From assembly GCF_000090795.2 (NCBI RefSeq), contig NW_003546250.1, positions 1-64,000 of the forward strand: a stretch of 64,000 nucleotides of DNA, in the 5' to 3' direction. This document shows, in pieces, positions 10,780-29,660 of the stretch (the stretch's first letter is position 1; each line of letters starts with the position of its first letter). A model generated the notes under the pieces. The model was not told the DNA's origin, searched no databases, and saw only the letters and a list, made by a program, of their open reading frames with translations. The stretch comes from Amphimedon queenslandica (taxonomy: Eukaryota; Porifera; Demospongiae; Haplosclerida; Niphatidae). Both the position numbers and the translations under genes were made by a program.

Positions 10780-11094
10780 GCTAACTGAAACCAATCCACC
10801 AATAGACCAATTCACCAACAGATCAATAAAAGATAGAGAAGCTACATGTACACTCAGGATTTGAAGTCTATTAAAATGGCTTGTTTGATAGTATACGGAA
10901 AAGTACAAAGTTTGTATATTATGGGCGTGGCCCAATTAAATTATTACTCTGCAATCTGCATTCAACGCACATCAATGACTCCATTAATTAATGCATTATG
11001 TATAAAATTTAAAGGCTCCACACTTAATATATTAATATTTCAGTAAATTATAAAATATTCAGCACTGCTGCACACAGACACAGTTGGTCCTGGT
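10780..11094. other. UPF1 promoter region / RUFY 3' flank
   Basis: 315 bp between the UPF1 start and the stop of the RUFY-like gene, both on the minus strand. It contains TACATGTACA near 10843 and GGGCGTGGCC near 10923, and must carry the UPF1 promoter. No gene is visible. Confidence 0.5.
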
Positions 11095-15114
<4,020 letters not shown>

Positions 15115-15400
15115 CTTGAAATGGGTGTATCTCAAACTTGGATATTTTTCATATTATTATTCGTATATTTAAACCACGTGCATGGACATTGCCTTGCTAA
15201 AAATACATTTTTCCACTTCAAACTGTCAGTTTATATTAATTGTCAAGAGAATAACAAGCAAAACTAATACTAACACTAACTCTAATACTAATAATACTAC
15301 TAATGAGAATAATAAGAATAATAATAGACAAGGTTACATGTCATATCAAAACTGTTAGTTCAAACTATACACACACAAACACAGGATAATGGGCACAATA
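15115..15400. promoter_or_regulatory. RUFY upstream region
   Basis: 286 bp between the RUFY start and the stop of the Ser/Pro-rich gene, both minus strand. CACGTG lies at 15175-15180, 61 bp upstream of the RUFY start codon. The distal part is AT-rich with irregular TAATACTAA units. Promoter function is inferred. Confidence 0.45.
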
Positions 15401-16300
15401 TCAGTTTATAATTGCAATTAGACCAACCAACAGACAAACAATCAGTGACATAAGTCCATTCATTACACACGCACCACTGCTTGTAGGACTGGAGGATTGA
15501 GTAGCCTCTACTTCTGAAGAAATGGATACTGAAGAGGATTGGGAACGAGAGTGGGAGGGAGAGGGTGAGGGAGAGGGTGAGGGTGAGGGTGAGGGAGTGG
15601 GAGAGGGTGAAGGTGAGAGTGAGGGAGAAGAACTGGAAGGAGAAGGAGAGAGAGAGGAGGAAGAGGTAGAAGGGGAAGGAGAGGGAGAAGAGGTAGGAGG
15701 TAGAATAGAAGAAGAGGAGAGAGAAGACAATGTTTGTCCAGTAGTGATGAGTGTAGATACACTAGAACCAGCTGCAGTACAGGCAGCACTAGTTGGTTCA
15801 AACTCACACTGGCCCAATACACTACTGGGAGGATACTGAAAATGAATTGGGACATTAGTATAATTGAAATAGACTGAGGCACAGCAGCCTAGCCTATCAG
15901 CCATTGCTAGGACAGTTGAATTACAAGTTGAAGTGCATTCATCTGCACAAGCACTGCATGAGATTTCACCTGCAATTACACCACTAGCTATTGAATTCCA
16001 ACACAAGTCTCCTGTCTCATTCCTGCCACACATCACATCTCTATAGAATACAGCATGGGAAGGAGTACAGTTGGCAGCAATACACTGAATGTATGAGTCA
16101 AAGCAACCTGGAGTAGTACAGGCTAGCTCAATACTAGTAGCATTGAAGAGATGAGCTAAATGACTGACACAAAAGAGGAACTGTGGTTCTGCTATTGGAC
16201 AGGATGAGGGCCAAGTACAAGTACAAGAAGGAGAACCAGGAGGACCAAACTGTGATGCTACCAATGAAAATAAAACTGCAATGAAACAATACTGGAACAT
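15401..16300 (-). CDS. Secreted cysteine-rich, Ser/Pro-stalked, probably GPI-anchored protein
   Basis: A 299-residue intronless product of unknown function. It has a hydrophobic signal peptide (MFQYCFIAVLFSLVASQ), a globular part of about 200 residues with many cysteines and N-glycosylation sites, and a Ser/Pro-rich stalk of SPSPSPTPSPSP type. A hydrophobic tail (GLMSLIVCLLVGLIAIIN) with no basic residues after it follows, the pattern of a GPI-anchor signal. A motif C-x3-C-(about 12)-LGCC near residues 145-165 recurs in the neighbouring divergent gene. In-frame sequence continues upstream to 16429, but the signal peptide begins at the ATG at 16300. No known domain was recognised. Confidence 0.75.
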   Translation of the reverse strand: MFQYCFIAVLFSLVASQFGPPGSPSCTCTWPSSCPIAEPQFLFCVSHLAHLFNATSIELACTTPGCFDSYIQCIAANCTPSHAVFYRDVMCGRNETGDLCWNSIASGVIAGEISCSACADECTSTCNSTVLAMADRLGCCASVYFNYTNVPIHFQYPPSSVLGQCEFEPTSAACTAAGSSVSTLITTGQTLSSLSSSSILPPTSSPSPSPSTSSSSLSPSPSSSSPSLSPSPSPTPSPSPSPSPSPSPSHSRSQSSSVSISSEVEATQSSSPTSSGACVMNGLMSLIVCLLVGLIAIIN

Positions 16301-16687
16301 AATGACAAGTGAGAAAGACAGAGAGAGTGAGAGAGGGGGGGGAATACAGCTACTTATCAGTAGGATCACACCAAAGGGACTAAAAATAATCATAACTAAT
16401 GATGTAATGAGTATAGTATCATCCCACACACTTTACTATGCAAACTGTTACTGCTTAGGCTTCTTGCTGATGGAAAAAAACAACCCCTTACACAAATGAT
16501 TATCATTATTTTAGAGTGTGTTTATCTAATCATAAACATGTTGTTTATGCTAAAGATTAAAGTTTGGTTTTCCAAGGTGTGTCAGGAATATCTGTACCAA
16601 TAATGTTAGATACATGACAAAAACTAACTACCTGAGCTGCAGGTGGTCAAAACGAGACAGCATGTTCATTATCCTCTCAGTTCAAGC
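16301..16687. promoter_or_regulatory. Divergent promoter of the two GPI-type genes
   Basis: 387 bp between two opposed start codons. It holds a purine-rich GAGAGAGTGAGAGAGGGGGG tract near 16320 and an AT-rich core (TTGTTTATGCTAAAGATTAAAG near 16540). No repeat or other gene is visible. Confidence 0.5.
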
Positions 16688-17919
16688 ATGGCCAGCACAC
16701 ATACACTAGTGGTACTGTGTGCTCTCCTCTTCTCCTCTCCAGCAGTATCAGTTCATGTGTTCCTATTGAGGTCTCCTCTACTGATATACAATGTGTCCAC
16801 TGGTAGGGAGAAGGCCTGTCCTCAATCAGTGGATCCTGACTACCCCCTGACCTGTATTGATGCCATTGATACTGTATATGGTCATAGAGATGGTGAGTAC
16901 ATTGAGGAGTCCCTCTCAATACTGTGCCATGAGGACTGCCTCAGGCCACTGGAGTATGCATGGAAATATAAAGTGCATGATGAAGGAATGGCCATGTACA
17001 TAAGGAACACTCTCTGTCAAGTAAGTGGAAGAGGCTACTGTGCCCAGCAGTTGATAGTATCCACTGGTAACAATATACTGGAAGAGGTTGATGTGGAGTG
17101 TATCATTAAATGGTGTCCTTTGGTGTGCAAGGAAAGAGAAGAGGAAGATCACCTCACGTGTTGTTCTAAAGTGATTGTTGGTCCATACACATTCCAAACT
17201 GACAGTGTCAACATGTATGGAATAACAACAAGAAGTGCCAACAAACCACTGGTAAGATTATTAATGATGATGCTGATGATAGGCTATGCTTTAACTTATA
17301 GAGGCAGTATGATTACTGTGGGCAGCTGATGATGAGGTTTCAAAGTGATGGAAAGTGTCTCAATATCATTGAACTATTGGACTTTATTGTAAAACTAGTA
17401 CACGGAGACGAGAACTTGCAAAATAATGAAGCAAACCGTAAAATATTAAAAGAAGGACTGGAGAGCTACTGTGACACTGACTGCATTCAAATCATCACAT
17501 CATATTACTCAGCATGTGCTGGAGTAGAGGAAGCAATCCACCAACTGTTCCTCTTTAAAATGCTATACTGTGCCAAAGATGGAGGTGACTTCTGTCTTGT
17601 AAAAGGACTAGACAAAATGGAGAAAGGAGAAGTGAGCAAGTACAAGTTAAGGATATATTGTGTAGCCCCAGAGTTCTTCTGTCCACGTGAGTCCTGCAAG
17701 AAAGCAGTGAATGAAGCCAAGACAGGGCTGGGGTGCTGCTGTCAGAATCTGTTCAATATAGAGGGGAGCCCCTTCAGAGACCTCATTCCAAACTTTATCG
17801 TGAGGTTCATGGAATGTAAAATTGAACTACCTAAAATGTGTGGATGTGGTTCACTAACTGGCAACCTGTTGACCATAATGACCAGTGCCATGATTGGACT
17901 CATTGCACTAATGAAATAA
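16688..17919 (+). CDS. Secreted cysteine-rich, probably GPI-anchored protein
   Basis: Two exons, 16688-17251 and 17302-17919, joined by a 50-bp GT-AG intron that keeps the frame; 393 residues. A signal peptide (MASTHTLVVLCALLFSSPAV) is followed by about 350 residues with some 30 cysteines and a hydrophobic C-terminus (NLLTIMTSAMIGLIALMK) of GPI-signal type. The blocks CPLVCKEREEEDHLTCCSKV and CPRESCKKA..TGLGCCCQN share the C-x3-C...CC pattern with the divergent neighbour, and the C-terminal GLIALMK/GLIAIIN ends are also alike. This suggests an old tandem or inverted duplication with strong divergence. Function unknown; a lineage-specific surface or matrix protein is a guess. The start is at the signal-peptide ATG rather than the in-frame ATG at 16643. 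Confidence 0.75.
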
Positions 17920-18153
17920 GGACACACTATTGTTCACCTTGTCTCCCTCCCAATTGAATATTAGTATTGTGTCAATGTAACTGTGTTAAATTTGAAATAG
18001 AAGAAATGAATCACAAATGAAATTAATAATGATAATAATGATACTAGTACTCAGTCATTGATTAATGGATAGTTGAATCAAGTGATATATAGTAACAACA
18101 AATGGATAAATATGAAAGTAATGTGGGAAGGGGGGGAGGGGTACTTGATGTAT

Positions 18154-22632
<4,479 letters not shown>

Positions 22633-22926
22633 AATCTTAATTTCTTATGAAACTAGAAAATATAATAGAAAACAAAATTGGTAGCAAAAATCAATTGAAA
22701 AACACGTGAAAACCAATTGCCAATTTGCTATTGAGCATGCGCACTACAAGAAGCCGGGCAGTTATATCTTGCCTAAACCACACCTATTCTATAACAGATG
22801 ATCACGTGACTATCTCACGTGATCCTGACCACTCCCTTATACTACCATTTTAGGTTCTCCCTGGAGAGTGTACACTATCTTCAAGTATCTTGCTATTATT
22901 CTTAATATTCTCTAAACCCTGTCACT
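22633..22926. promoter_or_regulatory. Divergent PIWI/ARPC2 promoter with three CACGTG boxes
   Basis: 294 bp between opposed start codons. CACGTG occurs at 22703-22708, 22803-22808 and 22816-22821, the last two as GATCACGTGAC and CTCACGTGATC. It also has GAGCATGCGCACTAC near 22733, an NRF1-like GCATGCGC core, and a CCACACC motif at 22778. Function as a shared promoter is inferred from position. Confidence 0.6.
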
Positions 22927-24487
22927 ATGATACTACTGGAAACAAGGAACAAGGTTATTGAGGAAGTGTTGCTACAGAGGTTTAAAAGGTGACTCTCATA
23001 ACTGATGAATCATGTACATGTATGATACTGTTCTTTATACACATGTATTCTTTATGTAGTGCTGCTGGTGGTAAACCTGAAGGTATTGATATCACTGTTG
23101 CAGGTAAGGACTTGTAGAGTTCATGTACACATAAACAACAACAATGTGTGTACATGTAAACAACAACAATCTACATGTGCATGTTGTTTATCAGTGAGAG
23201 AAGGTTACCTGTATATACTGTTAGCAGGAGGTTATACTGTCCATTATGTATCATTAATGTCTTTAGATTATGATGGTGTACTCTTTCATGTTACCAATCC
23301 TGAGGGAGAAAAGAACAAGATCAGAGTATGTGGCTCCATTCCATCATGTCTCTCTATCATTATTGTCTCTAGATTAGTATTTCTCTCAAGTTTTACGCTG
23401 ACCTCCAGAAACATGGAGCAGATGAAGTAATACTCATTAATTATTCATTATATTCAATTAATTATTAATTAGTTGATTGAGAGGGAATATGGCAAGTATT
23501 CAGTAGCAGCTGAAAGTGGTTACGATATAACACTAGAAGTGTCACTGGATGACCTACCTGAGGACGTGGGTAAGGATTGAGAGAGAGGGACCTGAGTTCA
23601 CATGTTACCTGTACAAATAATGTTACGTATACATGTACATGTCTGTTACATGATCACAGAATCTCTTGCTACACATTTTGCTTTGCTCAAGAGGAATTGC
23701 TTTGCGTCAGTTTTTGAAAAGTATTTTGATATTCAAGCGAAAGGAGGAGAGAAATCAACCGCCATTATACACTACAGGGAACAGGAGACAATGTAAGCCC
23801 AGCCCCACCCATTAATTAATTTATTTATGAATATTAATTAATTAGGTATGTCTCCGCCCAGAAGGACAGAGTGACAGTTATATTCAGTACAGTGTTCATG
23901 GACGACGATGATGTTATTATTGGAAAGGTCTTTATGCAGGTGGGTGTGGGTTAAGGTGACCACTCCCATCATTATTATAATGATAGGAGTTTAAGGAGGG
24001 GAGGCGTGGCAGTCAAACTGCTCCTCAAGTCTTGTTCTCTCATTCGGAGCCTCCACAGGAACTGGAGGGAACTGATGCTCTCACTGGGGCCAATGTAGGC
24101 TACATCACTTTTGGTAAGACCACACCTACTGACCCCATACCCACTTTACTTTATTTATATTTAGTATTGTTCCCACGTCATTTTAAAGATGCAGCTGCCA
24201 GAAATAAAACCATTAACCTGATACACACCTTTAGGAACTACCTCCATTATCACATCAAGTGTTCAAAGGTAATTAAGTGAGTGGGTGTTATTACTATTAT
24301 CGTTAATCTCAGGCTTATCTTCATTCACGAATGAGAGCTCGTACTAATGCTTTACTCAAAGTTCTAAATAGAGCCCGTCCTGAGGCCAAAGTTACTGAAA
24401 AGAAGACTATTTCGTAAGTTGATGAACATGATCACTGCCATAATAGCTACTGTCTATTTGTACAGTGGGCGTACGTTCAGAAAATGA
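22927..24487 (+). CDS. ARPC2: Actin-related protein 2/3 complex subunit 2 (p34-Arc)
   Basis: Core subunit of the Arp2/3 complex that contacts the mother filament in branched actin. The exons join in order: [20 protein letters not shown], then [138 protein letters not shown] and [20 protein letters not shown], ending TISGRTFRK-stop. The match to animal ARPC2 is continuous over the full length of about 300 residues. Introns are about 45-130 bp. Residues DDDD followed by VIIGK, conserved in the family, are present. Confidence 0.97.
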
Positions 24488-24746
24488 CGAGTGAAAGTTT
24501 AAAACTACATTATTAATAACCTGATGTACTGTGTAACTGATTAGTGTTTTAGTTGCTATTATTATTAATTTGTTTTTATTATTATTAGTTGCATTGCTGT
24601 AGGATTATTATTATTCATTTAATAGCAATTTTTGATCAACTTTTGTTTTATAATAAATAATTAATAAAATGTCATAGCAACACCAAAAGTGCTAATTAGT
24701 GGAAGGAAGTTCTTTAATTTTGAGAAATAACTGACTTAAAAATCAA

Positions 24747-25502
24747 TTATGGTATTTTGAGTTTTTCCATTCTATTGTAAAATAGTCTCCACCCAATCAG
24801 AGCCCCTGTGACACTGCCCGCCCAGTAAACCGTTAGCAATTCAAACAGACTTTGTTTATTAAAGAAGAGGCAGAAACAAGTAGCTGATAATGGATTGCAG
24901 AATGCACCAGTGAACGGTCCAAAGAAATATTCAATTAATGTATAATTAGAGGCCGAAACAAAGTCAAAAATGAGACCTCTTGATTTAACAAGAGCGGGTG
25001 GAACTGAGAGCAGGAGTGTGCCAATAGCCTCAATGATAAATCCTTGAATTATCTCAACCTGAAGGACATCACCAGAAACAGAGACACCTTCACTATGGGG
25101 AGAAGAGAATGGAGCCAATACCTTGTGTAGGAACAGGATCATCGCCATGGCAACTGGGAGGGCCATCAACTGTGCCAAGAGAAGGAGTAAGGTCCTACTG
25201 AGACTCCACCCAAAACTAACAGACTTGACAATAAGAGCAGAAGTATTGACTGTAGCCTCTTGATATATCGACCTTTGGGAGAGTAAAGCAATGAAGAGTA
25301 GTATGTAATGGACTGAGGAATGGGTGTGAAGGGAGACTAAGGATATTTCAAATGACCAGAGTAGCCATAACAAGCTGCAGACGAACTCGTCAGCTAAACA
25401 ATACTGCTCCTTTAGCTTAGGCCTTAGGCTCTTTCTCAATAGAGCAACCAGCACCAGAGGAAGAGAGAAACACAGTACAGACCAGTAGGGGTAGCCAGCC
25501 AT
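24747..25502 (-). CDS. Superaquaporin (AQP11/12-like) with non-canonical NPA motifs
   Basis: A 251-residue intronless polytopic membrane protein. Six hydrophobic segments are visible. The second pore half-helix reads GPFTGAFCNPLSATCFCLFF followed by LLTVYWAGSVTGALIGW, which aligns by eye with the AQP11 stretch around its second NPA box and the VYW segment after it. The second box is NPL instead of NPA, and the first appears as NTS (QEATVNTSALIVKS). AQP11/12-type channels sit in the endoplasmic reticulum of animals and may pass water, glycerol or peroxide; transport here is unproven. In-frame sequence extends up to 25565, but the ATG at 25502 (MAGYPYWSVLCF) starts the first membrane helix. The gene is 136 bp from the divergent MIOS start. 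Confidence 0.75.
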   Translation of the reverse strand: MAGYPYWSVLCFSLPLVLVALLRKSLRPKLKEQYCLADEFVCSLLWLLWSFEISLVSLHTHSSVHYILLFIALLSQRSIYQEATVNTSALIVKSVSFGWSLSRTLLLLLAQLMALPVAMAMILFLHKVLAPFSSPHSEGVSVSGDVLQVEIIQGFIIEAIGTLLLSVPPALVKSRGLIFDFVSASNYTLIEYFFGPFTGAFCNPLSATCFCLFFNKQSLFELLTVYWAGSVTGALIGWRLFYNRMEKLKIP

Positions 25503-25637
25503 ATTGGAAAGAAAGCACCTCCTACCTACCCACGTGCTGACACGTGGATATATAACCACACCCATTCCTTACTGGTCTCTGATTTTACGGACATGTACAT
25601 TAGTATACTGAAACCACGTGGAACTAGTAAAAGAAAC
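25503..25637. promoter_or_regulatory. Divergent AQP/MIOS promoter with three CACGTG boxes
   Basis: 135 bp with CACGTG at 25531-25536, 25541-25546 and 25615-25620, a TATATAACC near 25550 and a CCACACC at 25556. The paired boxes 10 bp apart are a composite E-box arrangement. In vertebrates GTCACGTGAC-type boxes drive lysosomal and mTORC1-linked genes through MiT/TFE factors. MIOS belongs to that pathway, but a link here is inference. Confidence 0.6.
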
Positions 25638-26792
25638 ATGGCGACTGAGAGATTACAAGTGATATGGTCCCCAGTGACTGAGAGTGAGTTTGCTACTTAT
25701 GGAAATGAACTGAGAGTCTATAATCATGAGCCAATGGGACTGGAGGTAGGTGACATATATACACGACCATTAGTAGTAACTGATTCTTAACAATAGGAGA
25801 GGGACACCACCAGTACAGGTAATATGGTACAATATGATCAACAACAGCTCCGTCTTTGTCTCCTTTAGATATTATCCTTTCTTCTACTCATAGAGGAAGA
25901 TTGATAGGAGCTAATTCTGAAGTATCCTGTTCCCCTGGTTACCAGGTAAGGGGAGGGGCTGGGGTGGGGCTTAATATATTTATAGACTGTTGCTTGGCAA
26001 CCGAACAAAGACAATCCTCACTTTTTTGCAGTCGGTCAATCTAACGGAAAAGTTTCCTTATTAAAGTAATTATTATTATTATTATTATTATTATTTATTT
26101 AATTAATTTTAGTTTGTTATCAAAGCAGCCAATTCTCAGTAGTCATGGTTTCCAGTTAGGTAAGTCGGTATGGTCATGAGTGGGTGTGGTTACTGTTAGT
26201 ATCATATTTAGTTCCAAAGTCTCTCGGCCGACTCTGTCACTGTGTAGCATGGAACCCAAACAATACCAGACTGGTTAGTATACTAATGATATACTGTTAG
26301 TATACTGGTGATTTACTAATAATATACTAATAGTTAGCAGAAGGTCTTGAGAAGTCCCGTAGTGATTCCTCACTGATAGTCTGGGACATCACCCACGCAT
26401 CAACTGTACATGATAGGACTGGGTTAGTGGGTGTGGTCAGTTATAAAGTGATTAATTTCATATAATAGATCACGTGTTCCTGATAATACTGGACCTGAAG
26501 AAAGGAGCAAGTTTTATGAAACAGGTCAGGGGCACATTTATCACTCACCTTCATTCTCTCTCCCTCCTTCCCTCCCTCTCCCTCCCTCTTCCTCCCTCTC
26601 CCTCCCTCCCTCTCCCTCCCTCTCCTTCAGGTCATGGTGAAAGCACTAGTTCATTGTCATGGTTACAAGAGAATGCGCTAGTTGCTGGTATGGGGTCAAG
26701 GTTTCTTAAAGTATTTGACATAAGAGGTACTCCTGGATAGAACATCATCATCATCATTATTATTGTTATTGTTATTATTATTATTATTGTTA

Positions 26793-26854
<62 letters not shown>

Positions 26855-27800
26855 GTTATTGTTATTATTATTATTATTGGTTTTTAGAGGAGCATCACAG
26901 TGTATTGCAAACTGGAGGAGGTCAGAGAGAATTTGCTCAACATAAAGCAATTTATGGACTAACTATTGACCCTAATAATGGATATCAACTGGCATCTTAT
27001 GCTGAAGTATTAATTAATTTATGAATTAATTAATTAAACTCATTAATTATTCATTAGGGTAGTACTGTCTACCTTTGGGACATTCGCTCATTTCAAAGAC
27101 CAGTATCCATTAATTGATAATCCATTAATTGATAATCCATTAATTAATATTAGACACTGTTCATTAATTAATATTAGACAGTATCCCATTCCTGTATTGA
27201 CTGGATACAGTAGATCAAGTCAAATCATTAAAATTATTAACTTAATAATATGAGCTGTCCTTGCCAATTGACTCCCTTTCATTTTAAGCTGTACATGAAT
27301 CAATACATTGTGATACCTTTCTGTCTGTTGAATATCCTCAAACTACGTGTACAGTAGATGTGATAATGGTGTTTCATGATATTTAGTTATGTCTGTGTAT
27401 GCAGCCCTTGGTTCAGTCTCCCTTCATTGCTTCCTTACATCACTGTCTGACTCTCTGTAGATGTACTCATTCCAAAGGTCAGGGACTGTACTCCAGCTGT
27501 CATGGCTAGCTACAAGGCAAGTCTGTTGTCATGGTTACTCGTCATTACCCGTCAATAGGCCAGGATCACTGAGTGCTGTCTTCTCAGAGTCACCCTATCT
27601 GAGGATCATTGACATACCCTTCCTCTCCCAAGGTAATCAGAACAAGGATAATAATAAATAATGATGATGATGATGATGAAGTGTATGTGTTGTCAATATC
27701 ACTAGGGTCAGATATTGGAGAAACTTACACTGAATATTTCAATTCACACATCAGCGATAGGTGTCCACTGTCTTCAAGACAAGGTATTAATTAATTAACA

Positions 27801-27861
<61 letters not shown>

Positions 27862-28154
27862 ATGGGCCTCATCCCATAGGGTGGGGGAGGAAGAGGTCAG
27901 TGGTATCACTGCAGTGGAACAATCACTGGCTCAACACTGGACTAATAACTAATAATGAAGGTAATGGGTGTGGTTAATTAAAGGGGTGTGGCTGATTAAG
28001 GGCATTAATTAGGAAAGGTGCAGGAGATTAAAGTTTCTGATAAAACCTCATTATCCTGGGGGAGTGGCCAGTCCTTGATTGTTGGGTCAGTTGGACTTGG
28101 TACTAATCATGATAATAAAGTAACTAATAATAATAAATAATTTATTTATTATTA

Positions 28155-28212
<58 letters not shown>

Positions 28213-29414
28213 AGGATCTATTGTCAGATGATATTTCTGTTGTAATGAGAAAAAGAGTTGAAGCTGGTTACGGATTTAATGTTTGTTAATTAATTAATTA
28301 GCTCATTAATTATTCATAGCTCCATAGATTGGTAAGAACATTGAAGTGACATCAAATGATGTGACACTCTCCAACGTATGGACCTGGATTAACAGTAATT
28401 ATAATTAATTATTTATTTATTTATTTATTTATTATTTGTTAGTACAAGTCTCCTCCTCTTCAGATTCCATGAAGAACATTAACGGAGTCAATCAAGTACT
28501 TGATAGTAAGGGGAGTGGTTTAATGGGTGTGGTCAACTTTAAAGATTTGTAGAAAGTATAAACTTGATCAAAATCTTCACAAACTTTCTAAGTACAGGTA
28601 TACGTATCATAATGTTTGATAAAATTGAGGAATTCTCTCCCTTTCATTTTCGGTGAAATTTGACCAAAGACCCTGTACTATAGTACAAGGACTTTGGTCT
28701 GATTTTGGAGCAACTTTAAAAGATAGTAAAGAGTCCATTTTTGATTGGTATCAGCTCAAACATAAATACACATACACCTGTACATGTATATTATAGTACA
28801 TTAGTATTATTTATTATCATTATTAGATTTGTCTGGTTCCACGAGGTGCCTTCCAAGCAGTGGGTTTGTTACATATTCCAGTGCTAAGAGATCCCTTGCT
28901 CTTGATTTGTGTGGGTGGAGCTTCTGCTGTGACAATAATGAGACTCTTGATTCATTCCTTAAAAGGTATATCTTTTTGAATTTTAAAACTCTTTGTTTGA
29001 ATTTGAATAAAGTTGCAGGTGCATTAATTATTGTGAGTGGGTGTGTGGTGAGACCTGAATGGACACCAGAATACATACAAGTCTTATTGTCCTCATGTAG
29101 TTGTACATGTGTTTAAAGAAATACATGTTATTATTATTATATACATGTAGTGCTGTGTGTGTTCAAGTGTGTGGGTTTATCTCTGAAAGGAAATTGATGC
29201 TAATTGATTTGTTATTTTAGTCTACAAAGGCCATTCTTTGTTTATTAATGTAGGGAGGAATTCTCAGAAAGATATGAACGGGCAGCGGCCATTGCTGTAT
29301 TTCAAGGAAACCTTAAAACTGCCAACGATTGTTTGAAAGAAGGAGCCGAGAAAATAATTAATAGAGGAAAGAAACTGGAGGGTTCGTTAATAAAGATTCA
29401 TCATAATAATAATA

Positions 29415-29447
<33 letters not shown>

Positions 29448-29628
29448 GTAGGTAGTTTATTAAATTTAATTGCTCTTTCGTTGTCCGGATACACTTCATC
29501 CGAGCAGTCTCTTTGGCAAAGAACTTGTTATCATATTTCAGAACAGATCACTGATCCTTACCTCAGGGCTATATTCACCTTCTTGTGCTCCAATGGAGAC
29601 TTTAACAGCATTCTAGTAAACAACTGTC

Positions 29629-29660
<32 letters not shown>

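Noticed and set aside
15522-15839. Glu/Gly-rich 105-codon frame on the + strand
   Set aside because: It is the antisense of the Ser-Pro stalk of the minus-strand GPI-type gene.
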